This document shows positions 24,197 through 34,078 of a DNA stretch of 64,000 nt, in pieces (position 1 is the first letter of the stretch; every line of letters begins with the position of its first letter). The notes beneath the pieces were generated by a model that made no database searches, was not told the origin of the DNA, and was given only the letters and a program-made list of their open reading frames with translations. A program made the translations under genes and the position numbers. This DNA comes from Candidatus Zhuqueibacterota bacterium (GTDB taxonomy: Bacteria > BS750m-G25), in the NCBI GenBank assembly GCA_016783505.1, contig JADHWK010000006.1:1-64000 (forward strand), in the 5' to 3' direction.

Positions 24197-24685
24197 ATGA
24201 AAATGATATTTAGGGCAAGAAAGGAATTAATTCTCATTCCTATTGCGGTAGCGGTGTTCTTAGCGATAGGCTGCTACACCCTTATCCGCCATCCCGACTT
24301 GAAGGATCAGGCCGATGATCAAGGGCCCACTCATATCCATTACGGCAATGTCTGCACCGATTGTCATGGGAGCTATCATGACTTTTACCCCTATCCCGCC
24401 TTTCGTTCCGATTATTCCTACTATCGCTGGCGGGGCTATTACGATTATCCCTGGTGGTGGGATTGGTATTATTATCCTAGCTACGATGGGGATGAACTAC
24501 TCCTGAAGCCTAAGGAAAGGCGCTTCTTCGGCCGTCGGCGGGGGCTGGATGATCAGGGTCGTTATTCCAGTCCTTCGCGGCGAAGGGAAAGCGGTGGCCG
24601 GGGTGAGGGGGTTAAGAGGAGCAGCCCCCCGAGGAAGGAGAATAAACAGGAGAGGCCCAAGAAAAAGCGCCGAGGCCTGGAATAA
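24197..24685 (+). CDS. Tyr/Trp-rich lipoprotein with a single CxxCH motif
   Basis: 162 residues. The N-terminus is a lipoprotein signal (LIPIAVAVFLAIGC, lipid Cys about 23). Then comes NVCTDCHGSYHDF, a CxxCH motif that could hold a c-type heme or zinc, and an aromatic stretch with WRGYYDYPWWWDWYYYPSYD. The last ~55 residues are Arg/Lys/Ser/Pro rich and probably disordered. A single CxxCH with flanking His and many Tyr/Trp is unusual. The palindrome at 24151 suggests its own regulation. I do not recognise a family. Confidence 0.65.
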   Translation: MKMIFRARKELILIPIAVAVFLAIGCYTLIRHPDLKDQADDQGPTHIHYGNVCTDCHGSYHDFYPYPAFRSDYSYYRWRGYYDYPWWWDWYYYPSYDGDELLLKPKERRFFGRRRGLDDQGRYSSPSRRRESGGRGEGVKRSSPPRKENKQERPKKKRRGLE

Positions 24686-24782
24686 CAAAGATGAACTTAG
24701 CCCCCTCGGGGCAATCGGTCAGGCGCCCGACTGACTGGAATAATGGCCTACAGCGACGTTAAAATAGCAAAAAAAAGATGAA

Positions 24783-26048
24783 ATGACACGAATTTCTTCA
24801 ATCTGCGGTTTTGGGTTTTTCTTGTTGTCTGCGCTGATTATAAAAATCCCATCGGCTTGGTGCCAGGAGGAGATGGTCATCTTGACCCGGTCCTTTGGCG
24901 TCGGGGCTAGGGCCATGGGGATGGGAGGGGCCTACGTGGGGGTATGTGACGATTTTACCGCTACTCAATTCAACCCGGCCGGGCTGGCTCAGATTCGGAG
25001 AATCGAAATCCAGACCGGTCTTTCCCATCTTTTCGCCCACCATGAGGGCGCCTATTATGGTACTACAAAAAAGGATATGACGGGCTATACCCGAATAAAT
25101 ACTATAGGAGTTGTCTTTCCCTATCCGGTCTACCGGGGAAGCCTGGTTTTTGCGGCTGGATATAATCGGGCAATCAGCTTTGACGGTTCGGCCACCTTTA
25201 CGGGATATAATCCGGTGCAAGTTGCGAAGGTGGATGCCCTTGAGCTTGAGAACGGGGGATTGGGGCCCATCACCTTAGCCAGTGCGGTGGACTTTTTAAA
25301 AGACCTCTCCTTAGGATTTTCCTTAGACATCTGGATGGGAAAGGACGAATATAGCTGGCAGGTTGAGAAACATATTTTAGACAGTTTCGGGAACGTATAT
25401 ATAGATTCCACTCTTAACGATAATATCAGCACGAAATTCACTGGCATTACCCTTAAATTCGGTTGTCTCTATCGGATGGGGTCAACCCTTCGGGTGGGCG
25501 CAGTAATCTCACCCCCGATCACACTTACTGCTGAAGAGACATGGAATATGTCTGATGAGGTGAGGGATGTGGATACGACGGTATTTTCCTCGTGGTCTGG
25601 GGATTACACCTACAAAATTCGACGGCCCTTTTCCTTTGCCGCAGGGCTATCCCTTTCCTTCGCCTTTCTGCTCCTTACCGCCGATTGGAGCTACACTGAT
25701 TGGCGGCAGATGAAATATACCTACCCGGCTGAATTTCTGAGGAAAAACCCGGGCTTTCGGAATGGGTATCGGGCCACCACCCGGACACGTATTGGGTTGG
25801 AATTTCCGGTTCCCCGTACGGGCTTAAGGCTGCGGGGTGGATACGGGGTTGATCCGCTGGCTTATCAATGTCATCAAATTAAAAAAGATAGGCACTATTT
25901 TTCGTTGGGGGCGGGTATCACTTTCACGGGAAAGGTGGCGGTTGACCTCGCCTTTGTCCGGGAAGAATGGGAAATGGCTACTACAGGTTACATTGTTGAG
26001 GACATACGTCACGATAAAATCTTCTTTACTGCTACCTTTCGGATATAA
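24783..26048 (+). CDS. OmpP1/FadL-PorV-like outer-membrane protein
   Basis: 421 residues with a signal peptide (FGFFLLSALIIKIPSAWCQ) and the family's opening pattern RSFGVGARAMGMGGAYVGVCDDFTATQFNPAGLA, shared by FadL/OmpP1 transporters and T9SS PorV. The rest is barrel strands (GLSLSFAFLLLTADWSYTDW, YFSLGAGITFTGKVAVDLAF) and it ends TATFRI. It could import hydrophobic compounds or act as a shuttle for sorted proteins; its 14-strand-like length is closer to FadL. Confidence 0.8.
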   Translation: MTRISSICGFGFFLLSALIIKIPSAWCQEEMVILTRSFGVGARAMGMGGAYVGVCDDFTATQFNPAGLAQIRRIEIQTGLSHLFAHHEGAYYGTTKKDMTGYTRINTIGVVFPYPVYRGSLVFAAGYNRAISFDGSATFTGYNPVQVAKVDALELENGGLGPITLASAVDFLKDLSLGFSLDIWMGKDEYSWQVEKHILDSFGNVYIDSTLNDNISTKFTGITLKFGCLYRMGSTLRVGAVISPPITLTAEETWNMSDEVRDVDTTVFSSWSGDYTYKIRRPFSFAAGLSLSFAFLLLTADWSYTDWRQMKYTYPAEFLRKNPGFRNGYRATTRTRIGLEFPVPRTGLRLRGGYGVDPLAYQCHQIKKDRHYFSLGAGITFTGKVAVDLAFVREEWEMATTGYIVEDIRHDKIFFTATFRI

Positions 26049-26193
26049 GTTGCGGGGTTAATCCGTAAGGATTTTATAGGGCCTTAAAATGGTAACAGTA
26101 TTTTGGTCAGTTTTTATAAAATAACTGTTGCTGTTCCATCCCGTAGCAGTTTTAAAACACCCATAGCAGAGATAGGAAATGGGGTGAAAAACC

Positions 26194-28164
26194 ATGGTTG
26201 TCAAAGAAAAAGGATTGAAGGGAGTGAACGAGGAACTTTTGGCCCTCCAGGAAATATCCACCTCCATCCAGGAGACATTGGAACTAAATGATGTATTGCA
26301 GAAGGTCGCCGATGGTATTGTCAGGATTCTGGGATTTAATGTCTCGGTCATTTTATTGAAAGATAGGGAAGGGGACCTTGGTCGGGTCGTCGCCCTGTCA
26401 TCTGAGGCTGGCCTGGTTAAGAAGATCGAACGAATCCTGGAATGCAGATTCACCGATATTCAATTTCCCGCCGCAAGGGACTACAGTGAAAGTGTTCAGA
26501 AAGTGCTGGATGGACAAGTTGTGGTGAGTGAAAGCCTTCATGAACTGGCCAGACCGACGTTGAGCAAAACGGTCTGTTTGGCTCTACAAAGAGCGGGAGA
26601 CGTCAAAACATTTATCGTGGTTCCTCTATCCGCTAAGGGAGAAATTATTGGGGCCATTTTAGCTTCTTCACCAAGGGTGGGAATATCGGAAAAGGAACGG
26701 GGATCATTAATTTCTTTTGCCAACCAGGCGGCCCTCGCTGTCGAGAACAGCCGGTTGTTCCAGGAAACCCGAAGGAGCCTGTCCGACCTCTCTATCCTGA
26801 ACAAGGTCAGCCAGGCCATCAGTTCCACCCTTAACCTCGGGGAGATATGCGATCTTGTGGTCAAGACGGTGGCTTCAGCCATGGTGGCCAAGATCTGCAC
26901 CATCCGGTTTGTGGAGGGGGATGAGCTGACGGTAGGGACCGCCTTCGGATACAGCGATGAGGAGGCCCGGGGCCATCGGATACCCATAGACGAGCGATTG
27001 GCCGAGATTGTGCGGGATAAGCGGTCTTTCGTAGTTGAGGACTTATGGGCGGATGCCGGGCTTCCCAAAAGCCGGTGGCAGCGCATGAAGAAGGAGGGGG
27101 TACGTTCCTTCCTGGGGGTTCCCATAATTTCCCTGGGGAAGACCACCGCCATTTTAAGCGTCTACAAGGAAGTCCCCCATGCCTTTGGTAAGGGGGATAT
27201 CAGGCTTCTTTCCACCATTGCCAATCAGGTGGCGGTGGCCCTGGAGAACGCCCGGCTGTATCAGGAAGTGATGGATTCAGAAAAGAAATACGAAACCCTG
27301 GTAGAGCAGTCCAATGATGCTATTTATATTCTGCAAGAAGGAAAGTTTGTCTACATTAATCCCACATTTGAGGAGCTTTTGGGTTATAGTCTGACAGAGA
27401 CTTCCGCTGTCGGGTTCGATTTTATGAAACTGGTGGCCCCGAAGAGTCAGGATTTGATCAAAGCGAGGATGGAAAAAAGCGCCAGGGGGAAAACTGTTCC
27501 CCTGCGGTACGAGTTCAAGGGGTTGACAAAAGATGGCCGCGAAATAGATTTCGATGTCAGCATTACCCATATTGATTACCAGGACAAACCGGCGACCCAG
27601 GGAATATTGCGGGATATTACAGAGAGAAAGAAAATGGAGCAGAGACTGGTGGAATCGGAGAAAAAGTACCGGGCTTTAGTGGAGAACGTGCCCAATGTCA
27701 TCTATCGGGATGAGCCGGACGGGAGGACGTTCTACATGAGTCCCTATATTGAAAAGATGATTGGCTACCGGCCCGAGGACTTCTACGGCGATCAGGAGCT
27801 GTGGTGGAAGGTGATCCATCCGGATGACCAGGCCGGGGTCCGGGGAAAATTAGATCGGATGCTAAAGACCGGGGAGGAGTTCCGCTGGGAATACCGGATG
27901 CGCCATAGAAACAGGAAGGACATCATCTGGACCTACGATAGAGCCGTTGCGGTAAGGGATGAAAAGGGCAATATTCTCTATTTTGAGGGGATATTGCAGG
28001 ATATTACTGACAGAAAAATAGCAGAAGAGGAATTGAAAAGACTGAACGAGGAGTTGACCAAAAAAATTGATGCCCTGGAAACGTTTAAAAAGGTCACCGT
28101 GGACCGGGAGCTGAAGATGATTGAACTGAAGAAAAGAATAAAGGAATTAGAGGGGGGGGGTTAA
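26194..28164 (+). CDS. GAF-GAF-PAS-PAS sensory protein without kinase domain
   Basis: 656 residues: two GAF domains (about 10-190 and 195-375, each ending in the FANQAALAVENSRL / IANQVAVALENARL helix), then two PAS domains with PAC-type ends (GILRDITERKK and GILQDITDRKI), and a terminal coiled coil (FKKVTVDRELKMIELKKRIKELE) of the type seen in sensor proteins lacking a catalytic domain. It should pass its signal through protein contacts. It is 17 bp before the broken histidine-kinase gene, an operon arrangement that suggests it senses for that kinase. ATG 26194 has a weak ribosome site (ggggtgaa). Confidence 0.85.
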   Translation: MVVKEKGLKGVNEELLALQEISTSIQETLELNDVLQKVADGIVRILGFNVSVILLKDREGDLGRVVALSSEAGLVKKIERILECRFTDIQFPAARDYSESVQKVLDGQVVVSESLHELARPTLSKTVCLALQRAGDVKTFIVVPLSAKGEIIGAILASSPRVGISEKERGSLISFANQAALAVENSRLFQETRRSLSDLSILNKVSQAISSTLNLGEICDLVVKTVASAMVAKICTIRFVEGDELTVGTAFGYSDEEARGHRIPIDERLAEIVRDKRSFVVEDLWADAGLPKSRWQRMKKEGVRSFLGVPIISLGKTTAILSVYKEVPHAFGKGDIRLLSTIANQVAVALENARLYQEVMDSEKKYETLVEQSNDAIYILQEGKFVYINPTFEELLGYSLTETSAVGFDFMKLVAPKSQDLIKARMEKSARGKTVPLRYEFKGLTKDGREIDFDVSITHIDYQDKPATQGILRDITERKKMEQRLVESEKKYRALVENVPNVIYRDEPDGRTFYMSPYIEKMIGYRPEDFYGDQELWWKVIHPDDQAGVRGKLDRMLKTGEEFRWEYRMRHRNRKDIIWTYDRAVAVRDEKGNILYFEGILQDITDRKIAEEELKRLNEELTKKIDALETFKKVTVDRELKMIELKKRIKELEGGG

Positions 28165-28181
28165 TCGGTGGGGAAGAGAGG

Positions 28182-30929
28182 ATGAAAAGGAACATTTTAT
28201 TCCTCGCTGCGACTGTTCTCATCATTATCGTATTGGTGGCGGTGGGCCGTAAGGTCTATAAAGATACAGAGAAGGCGGTGGTCAGGCAGTTCAACCAGCA
28301 GCAGATGCTGATGGCCAGTCAGGCGGCGCAGGGGATAGAAGATTATTTTAATGGGGTAAAAGAAGAATTGCTGTTGTTATCAAAAATGACCACCATCCAA
28401 TACCTTGAGCCGCAATCTTATTTTGAGGAAATGGATAGGGTTCGGAGGTCCTTTATGCCTTCTTAATAAATTGACGGCACCTTGCTTTACCATCCAGAAC
28501 ATCCCGAGATGGTGGGAAACAGCATTTTTCAGAGGGATGAGAGTTGCTACCAGTGCCACCAGTCATTTGATCTGCAAGAAGAGATGGTCAAAGGAGGGGC
28601 AGGAATGGGGATTTATCCGGTGCAAATCGGTCAAAAGAAACCGATCGCTTTTTCGCCCGTCCGGATTGAAAACTAACTATGGTCCATCGCCGTCGGAGCC
28701 CCCTACTTGGAGATTACTCATCTGGTGAGGAAAAGCTCAAGAGGGATCTTCGGACTCATGGGGGGTATTATGGCGATTATTATTGGAGGGGCTGTTTTGG
28801 TTTTGTGGATAAATGCCAAAAGAACAAAAGATATGGAACATACTAATCATCTGGAGACGGAAACTAAACTAAAGGGGGAGATCGAAAGTTCGGAGAAGCA
28901 ATATCGGGAGCTGGTGGAGCGGGCCAACGATGGGGTCTGGATGCTGGATAAGAACCACGTGACCCTGTTTGCCAACCGGCGCATGTCCGAGATCACCGGT
29001 TATGATGAGCTGGTGGGGAGGCCCGCCTTCCTTTTCTTTAACGAAGAGAGCCAAAAGAAAATAGCCGAAGAGAACAAGAAGAGACTCCGGGGGGAAAGTT
29101 CCCGTTACGAGGTGGGGATTACCACCCGGGATGGAAAGCAGATCCCGGTTATGATCAGCGGTTCGCCCCGATTTGACGATAAGGGAAACTTCCTGGGTAC
29201 CTTTGGGATTGTTACCGACATCTCTGAACGAAAGAAGATTGAAGAGGAGCTTAAGCGGATCAACGAGGAGTTGAAAAAGGGCGAAGCGGCCACCCTAAAC
29301 GTTCTGTCAGACATTCATGAGACGAACCAGCAGCTTCGTGAGGCCACCAGGCAGTTGGAGGCATTTAGCCGCATCTCCAGCGAGATTATTCAGGAGCGGG
29401 AGCCGGCGAAGATATGTGCTATTACCGCCCAGGCTATTCAGGAATATTCTAATTATGGCCGGGTTTCCATATCCCTGTTAGAGGAGGACGGCAGCGCTAG
29501 ACACATCACCCAGGCCGGTTATACCGAGGAAGAGAAGGGCCGATTGAAGCAGAAACTGGCCCTGATAAAAAGGCTGGGCCAGGGCCTTTTCGAAAATAAA
29601 TCGTATAGGGTCGGTGGGTGTTGTTTTCTTCCCCGGGGGAAGAAAGAGGCTATCAAGGGGGAGCGGGGATGGCATCCCGACGATCTTTTGCTCATTCCCC
29701 TCACCGGTCGTGAAGGGGTGATGATAGGGTTCATCCTGGTGGATGACCCTAAGAATGGCCGCCTTCCTGCGGTGGATACCTTACGACCGCTGGTGCTGTT
29801 TGCCAATCAGGCGGCTATGGCTATTGAGGATGCCCGGCTGGATCGGGAGATCCGGGAGACCCGGGACTACTTGGAGAACTTAGTGGACTCATCGGTGGAT
29901 GCTATCCTCACCACCGACCGTAAGGGACGTATCACCTTTGCCAGCCGGGGAGCCTCGGCCATCTTCGGCTATGATCCCGAAGAGGCCCTGGGCCGGCCGG
30001 TGGCGGAGTTTTACGACAAAGGGATAGAAGAAGCGGTGAAAATTGACCACATTTTGAGAAGAAAAGGCAAAATTAAGGACTACGAGATTGAGATAGTCTC
30101 CAAGGACGGCCGCCACGTTCCCTGCAGCCTGTCGGCTGCCATCCTTCGGAATGGGGGGGGAAGGCCTATCGGAACGGTGGGCGTCATTAAGGATTTTACC
30201 GAGAGGAAAATGCTGGAGCGGGAACTCCTCCATGCCGAGAAATTGGCTTCCTTAGGCCGACTCACGGCTGGGGTGATGCACGAGATCCTGAACCCCCTGA
30301 ACATTATTTCTGGTAATGTGCAACTACTTCAGCGAAAGAAAGACTTTGACATCACCCCCCGGATCAAGAAAGCGCTGGATATTATAGAAGCTCAGGTGGG
30401 CCGGATCGTCAAAATTACCGATGGATTGCTTCGTTTTTCCCGCCAGAAGATACCCGGGCGAAAGCCTATCCATATCGGTCAACTTATCGAAAAAACCCTG
30501 TCCTTGGTGGAGCATGAAACCAGGCTGGAGAACATCACCATTGTCAAACAATTCGACCCCCACACCCCAATAATCCAGGGTGATACCGATCAACTCTCAC
30601 AGGTGGTGATGAACCTTATTAACAACGCCCGGGACGCCATGCCCGAAGGGGGGACGATGACGATTACTACAAAGGGTGTTGAGGATGAGCGGGGTAGTTG
30701 GGTTCAGGTTGAATTTATGGACACCGGGGTGGGGATAGCCCCGGAAAACCTTTCCAAGATCTTCGATCCTTTCTACACCTCAAAAGAAGTGGGGAAGGGC
30801 ACCGGGCTGGGGCTTTCGGTGTCATTGGGCATCATCGAAGGCCATGGGGGGACCATTTCGGTCCAGAGCAAGGTGGGAAAAGGAACCACCTTCAGCGTTA
30901 AGCTGCCCGTAATGAGGGAGGAAAGTTAA
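28182..30929 (+). pseudogene. Membrane histidine kinase interrupted by three in-frame stops
   Basis: One continuous frame from ATG 28182 to 30929 is broken by TAA TAA at 28464-28469 and TAA at 28674-28676. The N-terminal TM (MKRNILFLAATVLIIIVLVAV) and periplasmic sensor, including a CYQCHQ (CxxCH) motif, lie before or between the stops. After the last stop the frame is open: TM, PAS (YRELVERANDGVWMLDKNH), GAF, PAS, HisKA with H-box GVMHEILNPLNII, and HATPase with VVMNLINNARDAMPEGG, DTGVGIAP and GKGTGLGLSV. An intact kinase half (740 aa from about 28707) could be made by internal initiation. The CxxCH suggests a heme-type sensor. Confidence 0.75.
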
Positions 30930-30944
30930 AAATTGAGAATTATT

Positions 30945-31411
30945 ATGGCTAATATGAACATCAAAAAGCTAACCCACGTTCTATCTAAAAAGAACGAAGT
31001 CCTATTTGCTTTTCTCTTTGGCTCCCAGGCTAAAGCAAGGCCCCGGCCTGGGTCCGATGTAGACATCGCCGTATATCTGAAAGATGGGTAGGGTCCCGAA
31101 GACATAAACAGGATCTGGAGTGACCTGGAGGATGTCTTAAGGTCTGATGTTGATCTGGTCGTTTTAAACCAGGCCCCCAGCACCGTCGCCTGGACAGCCA
31201 TTAGGGGTACACCCCTGTTCATCAAAGATTATCGTTTCTTTCTTGAGTTTATGCTTCGGGTTTCCCAGGAGGCGGAGGATTTTCAGGGGTTTATCCTAGA
31301 TTGGTTGCGGTGGCGAGAGCGTATAAAGTTGGGGGCTAAAGGTGAGGGGAATCCCCTGACCTATGATCAGAAGGTAGCTATCATAAATAATGAAGAACAA
31401 AAGATATCTTA
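30945..31411 (+). pseudogene. MNT-type nucleotidyltransferase interrupted by TAG
   Basis: ATG 30945 begins MANMNIKKLTHVLSKKNE, then FAFLFGSQAKARPRPGSDVDIAVYL, the GSx10DxD signature of minimal nucleotidyltransferases. TAG at 31089-31091 cuts the frame after 48 codons. The frame continues VDLVVLNQAPSTVAWTAIRGTPLFIKD and on to 31411, overlapping the next gene's start at 31390. The downstream part is family-typical, so the stop is a lesion. These proteins usually pair with a HEPN protein; none is seen here. Confidence 0.6.
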
Positions 31412-32358
31412 AAGAATATCAGGTCGGTGAGCGTTTCACTGGGTTTTTCGTCCTTCGGAAAAAAGAGATGAAATCCCGCAAGGACGGGGATCCCTACCTG
31501 GTTCTGGAGTTTGGGGATCGGTCCGGGAGACTTTCAGGGAATGTCTGGGATGACGCTAAAACCTTGTATCATGACCTTAAGGTCGGGGGGGTGGTGAGGC
31601 TCAGGGGGATGATCACCACCTTTCGGGATGAACCCCAGGTTTCCGTTGAACGGGTGCGTTCCGCAACCGATAAAGATGTATACGATGTGAAGGACCTGCT
31701 GCCCGCCCTCGATGATGATGTGGGTGAACTGTTGGGGCAGTTACAGGATGTTGTCAAAACTGTGTCCAATCCTCCTTTACAAAAGCTGCTTGATCTGTTT
31801 TTCAGCAATCAGGATTTTTTAGATAAGTTTAAAACCGCCCCCGGGGGGAAGCTGTGGCACCATGCCTGTCTGGGGGGGCTGCTGAAACATACCCTGTCGG
31901 TGCTCAGGATCTGTGAGGCAGCGGCTCGGGAATATCCCCTCGTAGACAGAGACCTATTGGTGACCGGGGCCCTCCTGCACGATGTGGGAAAGATATACGA
32001 ATTTGAATACCGGACCTTTATTGATTATTCCGACCAGGGGCGACTTCATGGGCATATCGTTATCGGCGAGCGGATGGTGGCCGATAAGATTGGCCAGATC
32101 AATGACTTTCCAGATGAATTAAGGGACCGTTTGCTGCATCTCATGTTAAGTCACCAGGGGAGGCAGGAGTACGGGTCCCCGGTGGTCCCCAAAATGCTGG
32201 AGGCCATCATTCTATACTTCGCTGACGATATGGATGCCAAGGCAGACGGCTTTTCCCGAATTATTAAACAGCAGAGGGAATCAGGCAAGCGCTGGAGCGA
32301 CTGGGTGCATCTTCTGGATCGGTTTATTTTTCTGGGGGAAGAGGGGGAGAAAACATAG
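31390..32358 (+). CDS. OB-fold and HD-domain exoribonuclease, YhaM-like
   Basis: 322 residues. An N-terminal OB-fold (YLVLEFGDRSGRLSGNVWDDAKTLY) is followed by an HD domain with HTLSVLRICEAAAREYP, the HD pair in LLHDVGKIYEFEY, and LHGHIVIGERMV. This order defines YhaM-type 3'-5' exoribonucleases, metal-dependent enzymes that degrade short RNA and DNA. The start ATG overlaps the end of the MNT frame. No catalytic residue appears missing. Confidence 0.88.
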   Translation: MKNKRYLKEYQVGERFTGFFVLRKKEMKSRKDGDPYLVLEFGDRSGRLSGNVWDDAKTLYHDLKVGGVVRLRGMITTFRDEPQVSVERVRSATDKDVYDVKDLLPALDDDVGELLGQLQDVVKTVSNPPLQKLLDLFFSNQDFLDKFKTAPGGKLWHHACLGGLLKHTLSVLRICEAAAREYPLVDRDLLVTGALLHDVGKIYEFEYRTFIDYSDQGRLHGHIVIGERMVADKIGQINDFPDELRDRLLHLMLSHQGRQEYGSPVVPKMLEAIILYFADDMDAKADGFSRIIKQQRESGKRWSDWVHLLDRFIFLGEEGEKT

Positions 32359-32412
32359 GATTAAGGAAATTATGTAAATGTGAAAGAGTTTTCAAAAGGG
32401 GGGGCGTATGAA

Positions 32413-32640
32413 ATGACTACTAAAGAGAAAACAAGGATAAAACGCTGCAAGCGTTGCAACGAAGTTTTGGATCGTATTTGGTTTAATACTCTGATGACAG
32501 AGGAATGGTCCTGGAACGGGGAAGGTTATAATGAGTGCACCGCATGGCATAGTCTCCTTACCGATCCGGAACAGCCTGTTCAGTGTCCATACTGTGACCA
32601 AGTGGTCGGTACAGGCCTTGATTTCGGTTTTGGGCTATAA
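32413..32640 (+). CDS. Small zinc-ribbon protein
   Basis: 75 residues from ATG 32413, which lies 8-10 bp after GGGGGG. CKRCNE near the N-terminus and CPYCDQVVG near the C-terminus make two CxxC knuckles, separated by a Trp-rich middle (RIWFNTLMTEEWSWNGEGYNEC). This is a likely zinc-ribbon. No known function. A GTG at 32380 would add 11 residues. Confidence 0.6.
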   Translation: MTTKEKTRIKRCKRCNEVLDRIWFNTLMTEEWSWNGEGYNECTAWHSLLTDPEQPVQCPYCDQVVGTGLDFGFGL

Positions 32641-32676
32641 GGATTAAATGAAAATAAAGAGAAAGAGGCGTGAAAA

Positions 32677-33246
32677 TTGAAATATGATCCAAACAAACAC
32701 CACCGCCGTTCAATTCGATTAAAAGAATATGATTACTCGCAGGCCGGGGTATATTTTATCACAATATGCACAAAAAACCGGGAATGTTTGTTTGGCAGGG
32801 TGGTGAATGGATTGATGGAATTATCGCCGTTCGGTGTAATTGCACACCAATTTTGGTTTGAAATACCAAAACATTTTGACAATGTCGAATTGGATGAATT
32901 TAACGCCATGCCTAATCATATACACGGGATAATTGAAATTACATCCGACAATCAAATCGCATACAACGTAGGGGCAATTCGTGAATTGCCCCTACCAAAA
33001 TTGCCCATACATGTTCAACGGCGAAAAATGTTGATTCCGAGAATCGTCGGATATTACAAAATGAATACCGCAAAACGCATAAATCAAATGCGCAACACCC
33101 CAGGTATACCCGTATGGCAGCGCAATTATTATGAACACATTATCCGCAATGAAGATGATTTAAACAAGATCAGGAGATATATAATAAACAATCCCATTAA
33201 ATGGGAATCGGACAGGGAGAATCCTAAGAAAATAAAACAGGGATAA
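32677..33246 (+). mobile_element. RAYT transposase (REP-associated tyrosine transposase, Y1_Tnp)
   Basis: 189 residues. The opening RRSIRLKEYDYSQAGVYFITICTKNRECLFG, the HUH motif in FNAMPNHIHGIIEI and the catalytic-Tyr region GYYKMNTAKRIN, followed by VWQRNYYEHIIRNEDDLNKI, match RAYT-type Y1 transposases, which act on REP palindromes. A perfect palindrome (32969-32996) lies inside the gene and is translated as VGAIRELPLPKLP. This is unusual and may mean the transposase copied its own target into itself. The start is an alternative TTG/GTG-type codon (TTG at 32677). Confidence 0.85.
32969..32996. repeat. REP-like palindrome inside the RAYT gene
   Basis: GTAGGGGCAATTC (13 bp), GT, GAATTGCCCCTAC (13 bp): a perfect stem-loop. 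It lies in the RAYT frame without breaking it. A diverged second copy is at about 37071-37095. Confidence 0.85.
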
Positions 33247-33250
33247 CAAA

Positions 33251-33276
33251 GGCCCAGATCTGGTCCGGGTTTTTTA
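33251..33276. terminator. Stem between RAYT and mazG
   Basis: GGCCCAGATCTGGTCCGGG followed by TTTTTT. It can serve RAYT (plus strand). The stem includes the perfect CCAGATCTGG. Confidence 0.45.
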
Positions 33277-33286
33277 AATCTTTGTT

Positions 33287-34069
33287 TCATACCGTCTTTT
33301 TGATCCGATTCCAGATCTCATCCATTTCCCCTAAGGTGGCCCTCCGAATGTCCTTTCCGCTCTTCTTCAGTTCAACCTCGATGCGTTTAAAGCGGCGGAT
33401 GAACTTGTCAATGGTCATTCTTAAGGAATCCTCGGCGCTTAAGCCGAGGAAGCGGGATAGGTTGACCAGTGAGAATAAAAGATCGCCGAACTCCTCCTCG
33501 AGCTTGGCCTGATCTTTCTCCCGGTAGGCCGCTTTGAATTCGGCTAGTTCTTCGTCCAGTTTTTCGATAACCCCTTTGATATCGTCCCACTCGAACCCCA
33601 CCCCGGCCGCCTTCTCCTGGACCCGGTGGGCCCGAATTAACGAGGAAAGCTCCCGGGGAACTCCATTCAATACCGATTTTTCCTTTTCAGCTTGTTTTAT
33701 CCTTTCCCACTGATTGATTACCTGGGCGGCATCTTTGGCCTTTGCCGTGCCGAACACGTGGGGGTGACGCCGGATTAGCTTTTCGTTGATCAAATAAAGG
33801 ACATCTTTTATGGTGAAGCGACCGGTCTCCTCGGCTATCCTAGCGTGGAAGACTATATGCAGGAGAAGGTCCCCCAGTTCCTCCTTCAATTCGTCGTAGC
33901 GCTCGTTGTCAATGGACTCCAGTACTTCATAGACCTCCTCCAAAAGATAAGGCCTCAGCGACCTATGGGTCTGCTCCCGATCCCAGGGGCAGCCCCGTTC
34001 GCTTCTTAATTTTTTCATGATCTTCAGTAACCGATCAAATTCTCCGGTAGCCATATCCTTCTTCTCCAT
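33287..34069 (-). CDS. mazG: Nucleoside triphosphate pyrophosphohydrolase MazG
   Basis: 260 residues, the two-domain MazG length. The N-terminal half has CPWDREQTHRSLRPYLLEEVYEVLESI and LKEELGDLLLHIVFHARIAEE (the EExxE and ExxD metal-binding helices); the second half repeats the scheme (IEKLDEELAEFKAA, LEEEFGDLLFSLVNLSRFLG). It hydrolyses NTPs and dNTPs to the monophosphate, clearing damaged nucleotides. Transcribed opposite to its neighbours; its promoter is at 34079-34107 on the minus strand, back to back with that of the next plus-strand gene. Confidence 0.93.
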   Translation of the reverse strand: MEKKDMATGEFDRLLKIMKKLRSERGCPWDREQTHRSLRPYLLEEVYEVLESIDNERYDELKEELGDLLLHIVFHARIAEETGRFTIKDVLYLINEKLIRRHPHVFGTAKAKDAAQVINQWERIKQAEKEKSVLNGVPRELSSLIRAHRVQEKAAGVGFEWDDIKGVIEKLDEELAEFKAAYREKDQAKLEEEFGDLLFSLVNLSRFLGLSAEDSLRMTIDKFIRRFKRIEVELKKSGKDIRRATLGEMDEIWNRIKKTV

Positions 34070-34078
34070 TTTTATTTT

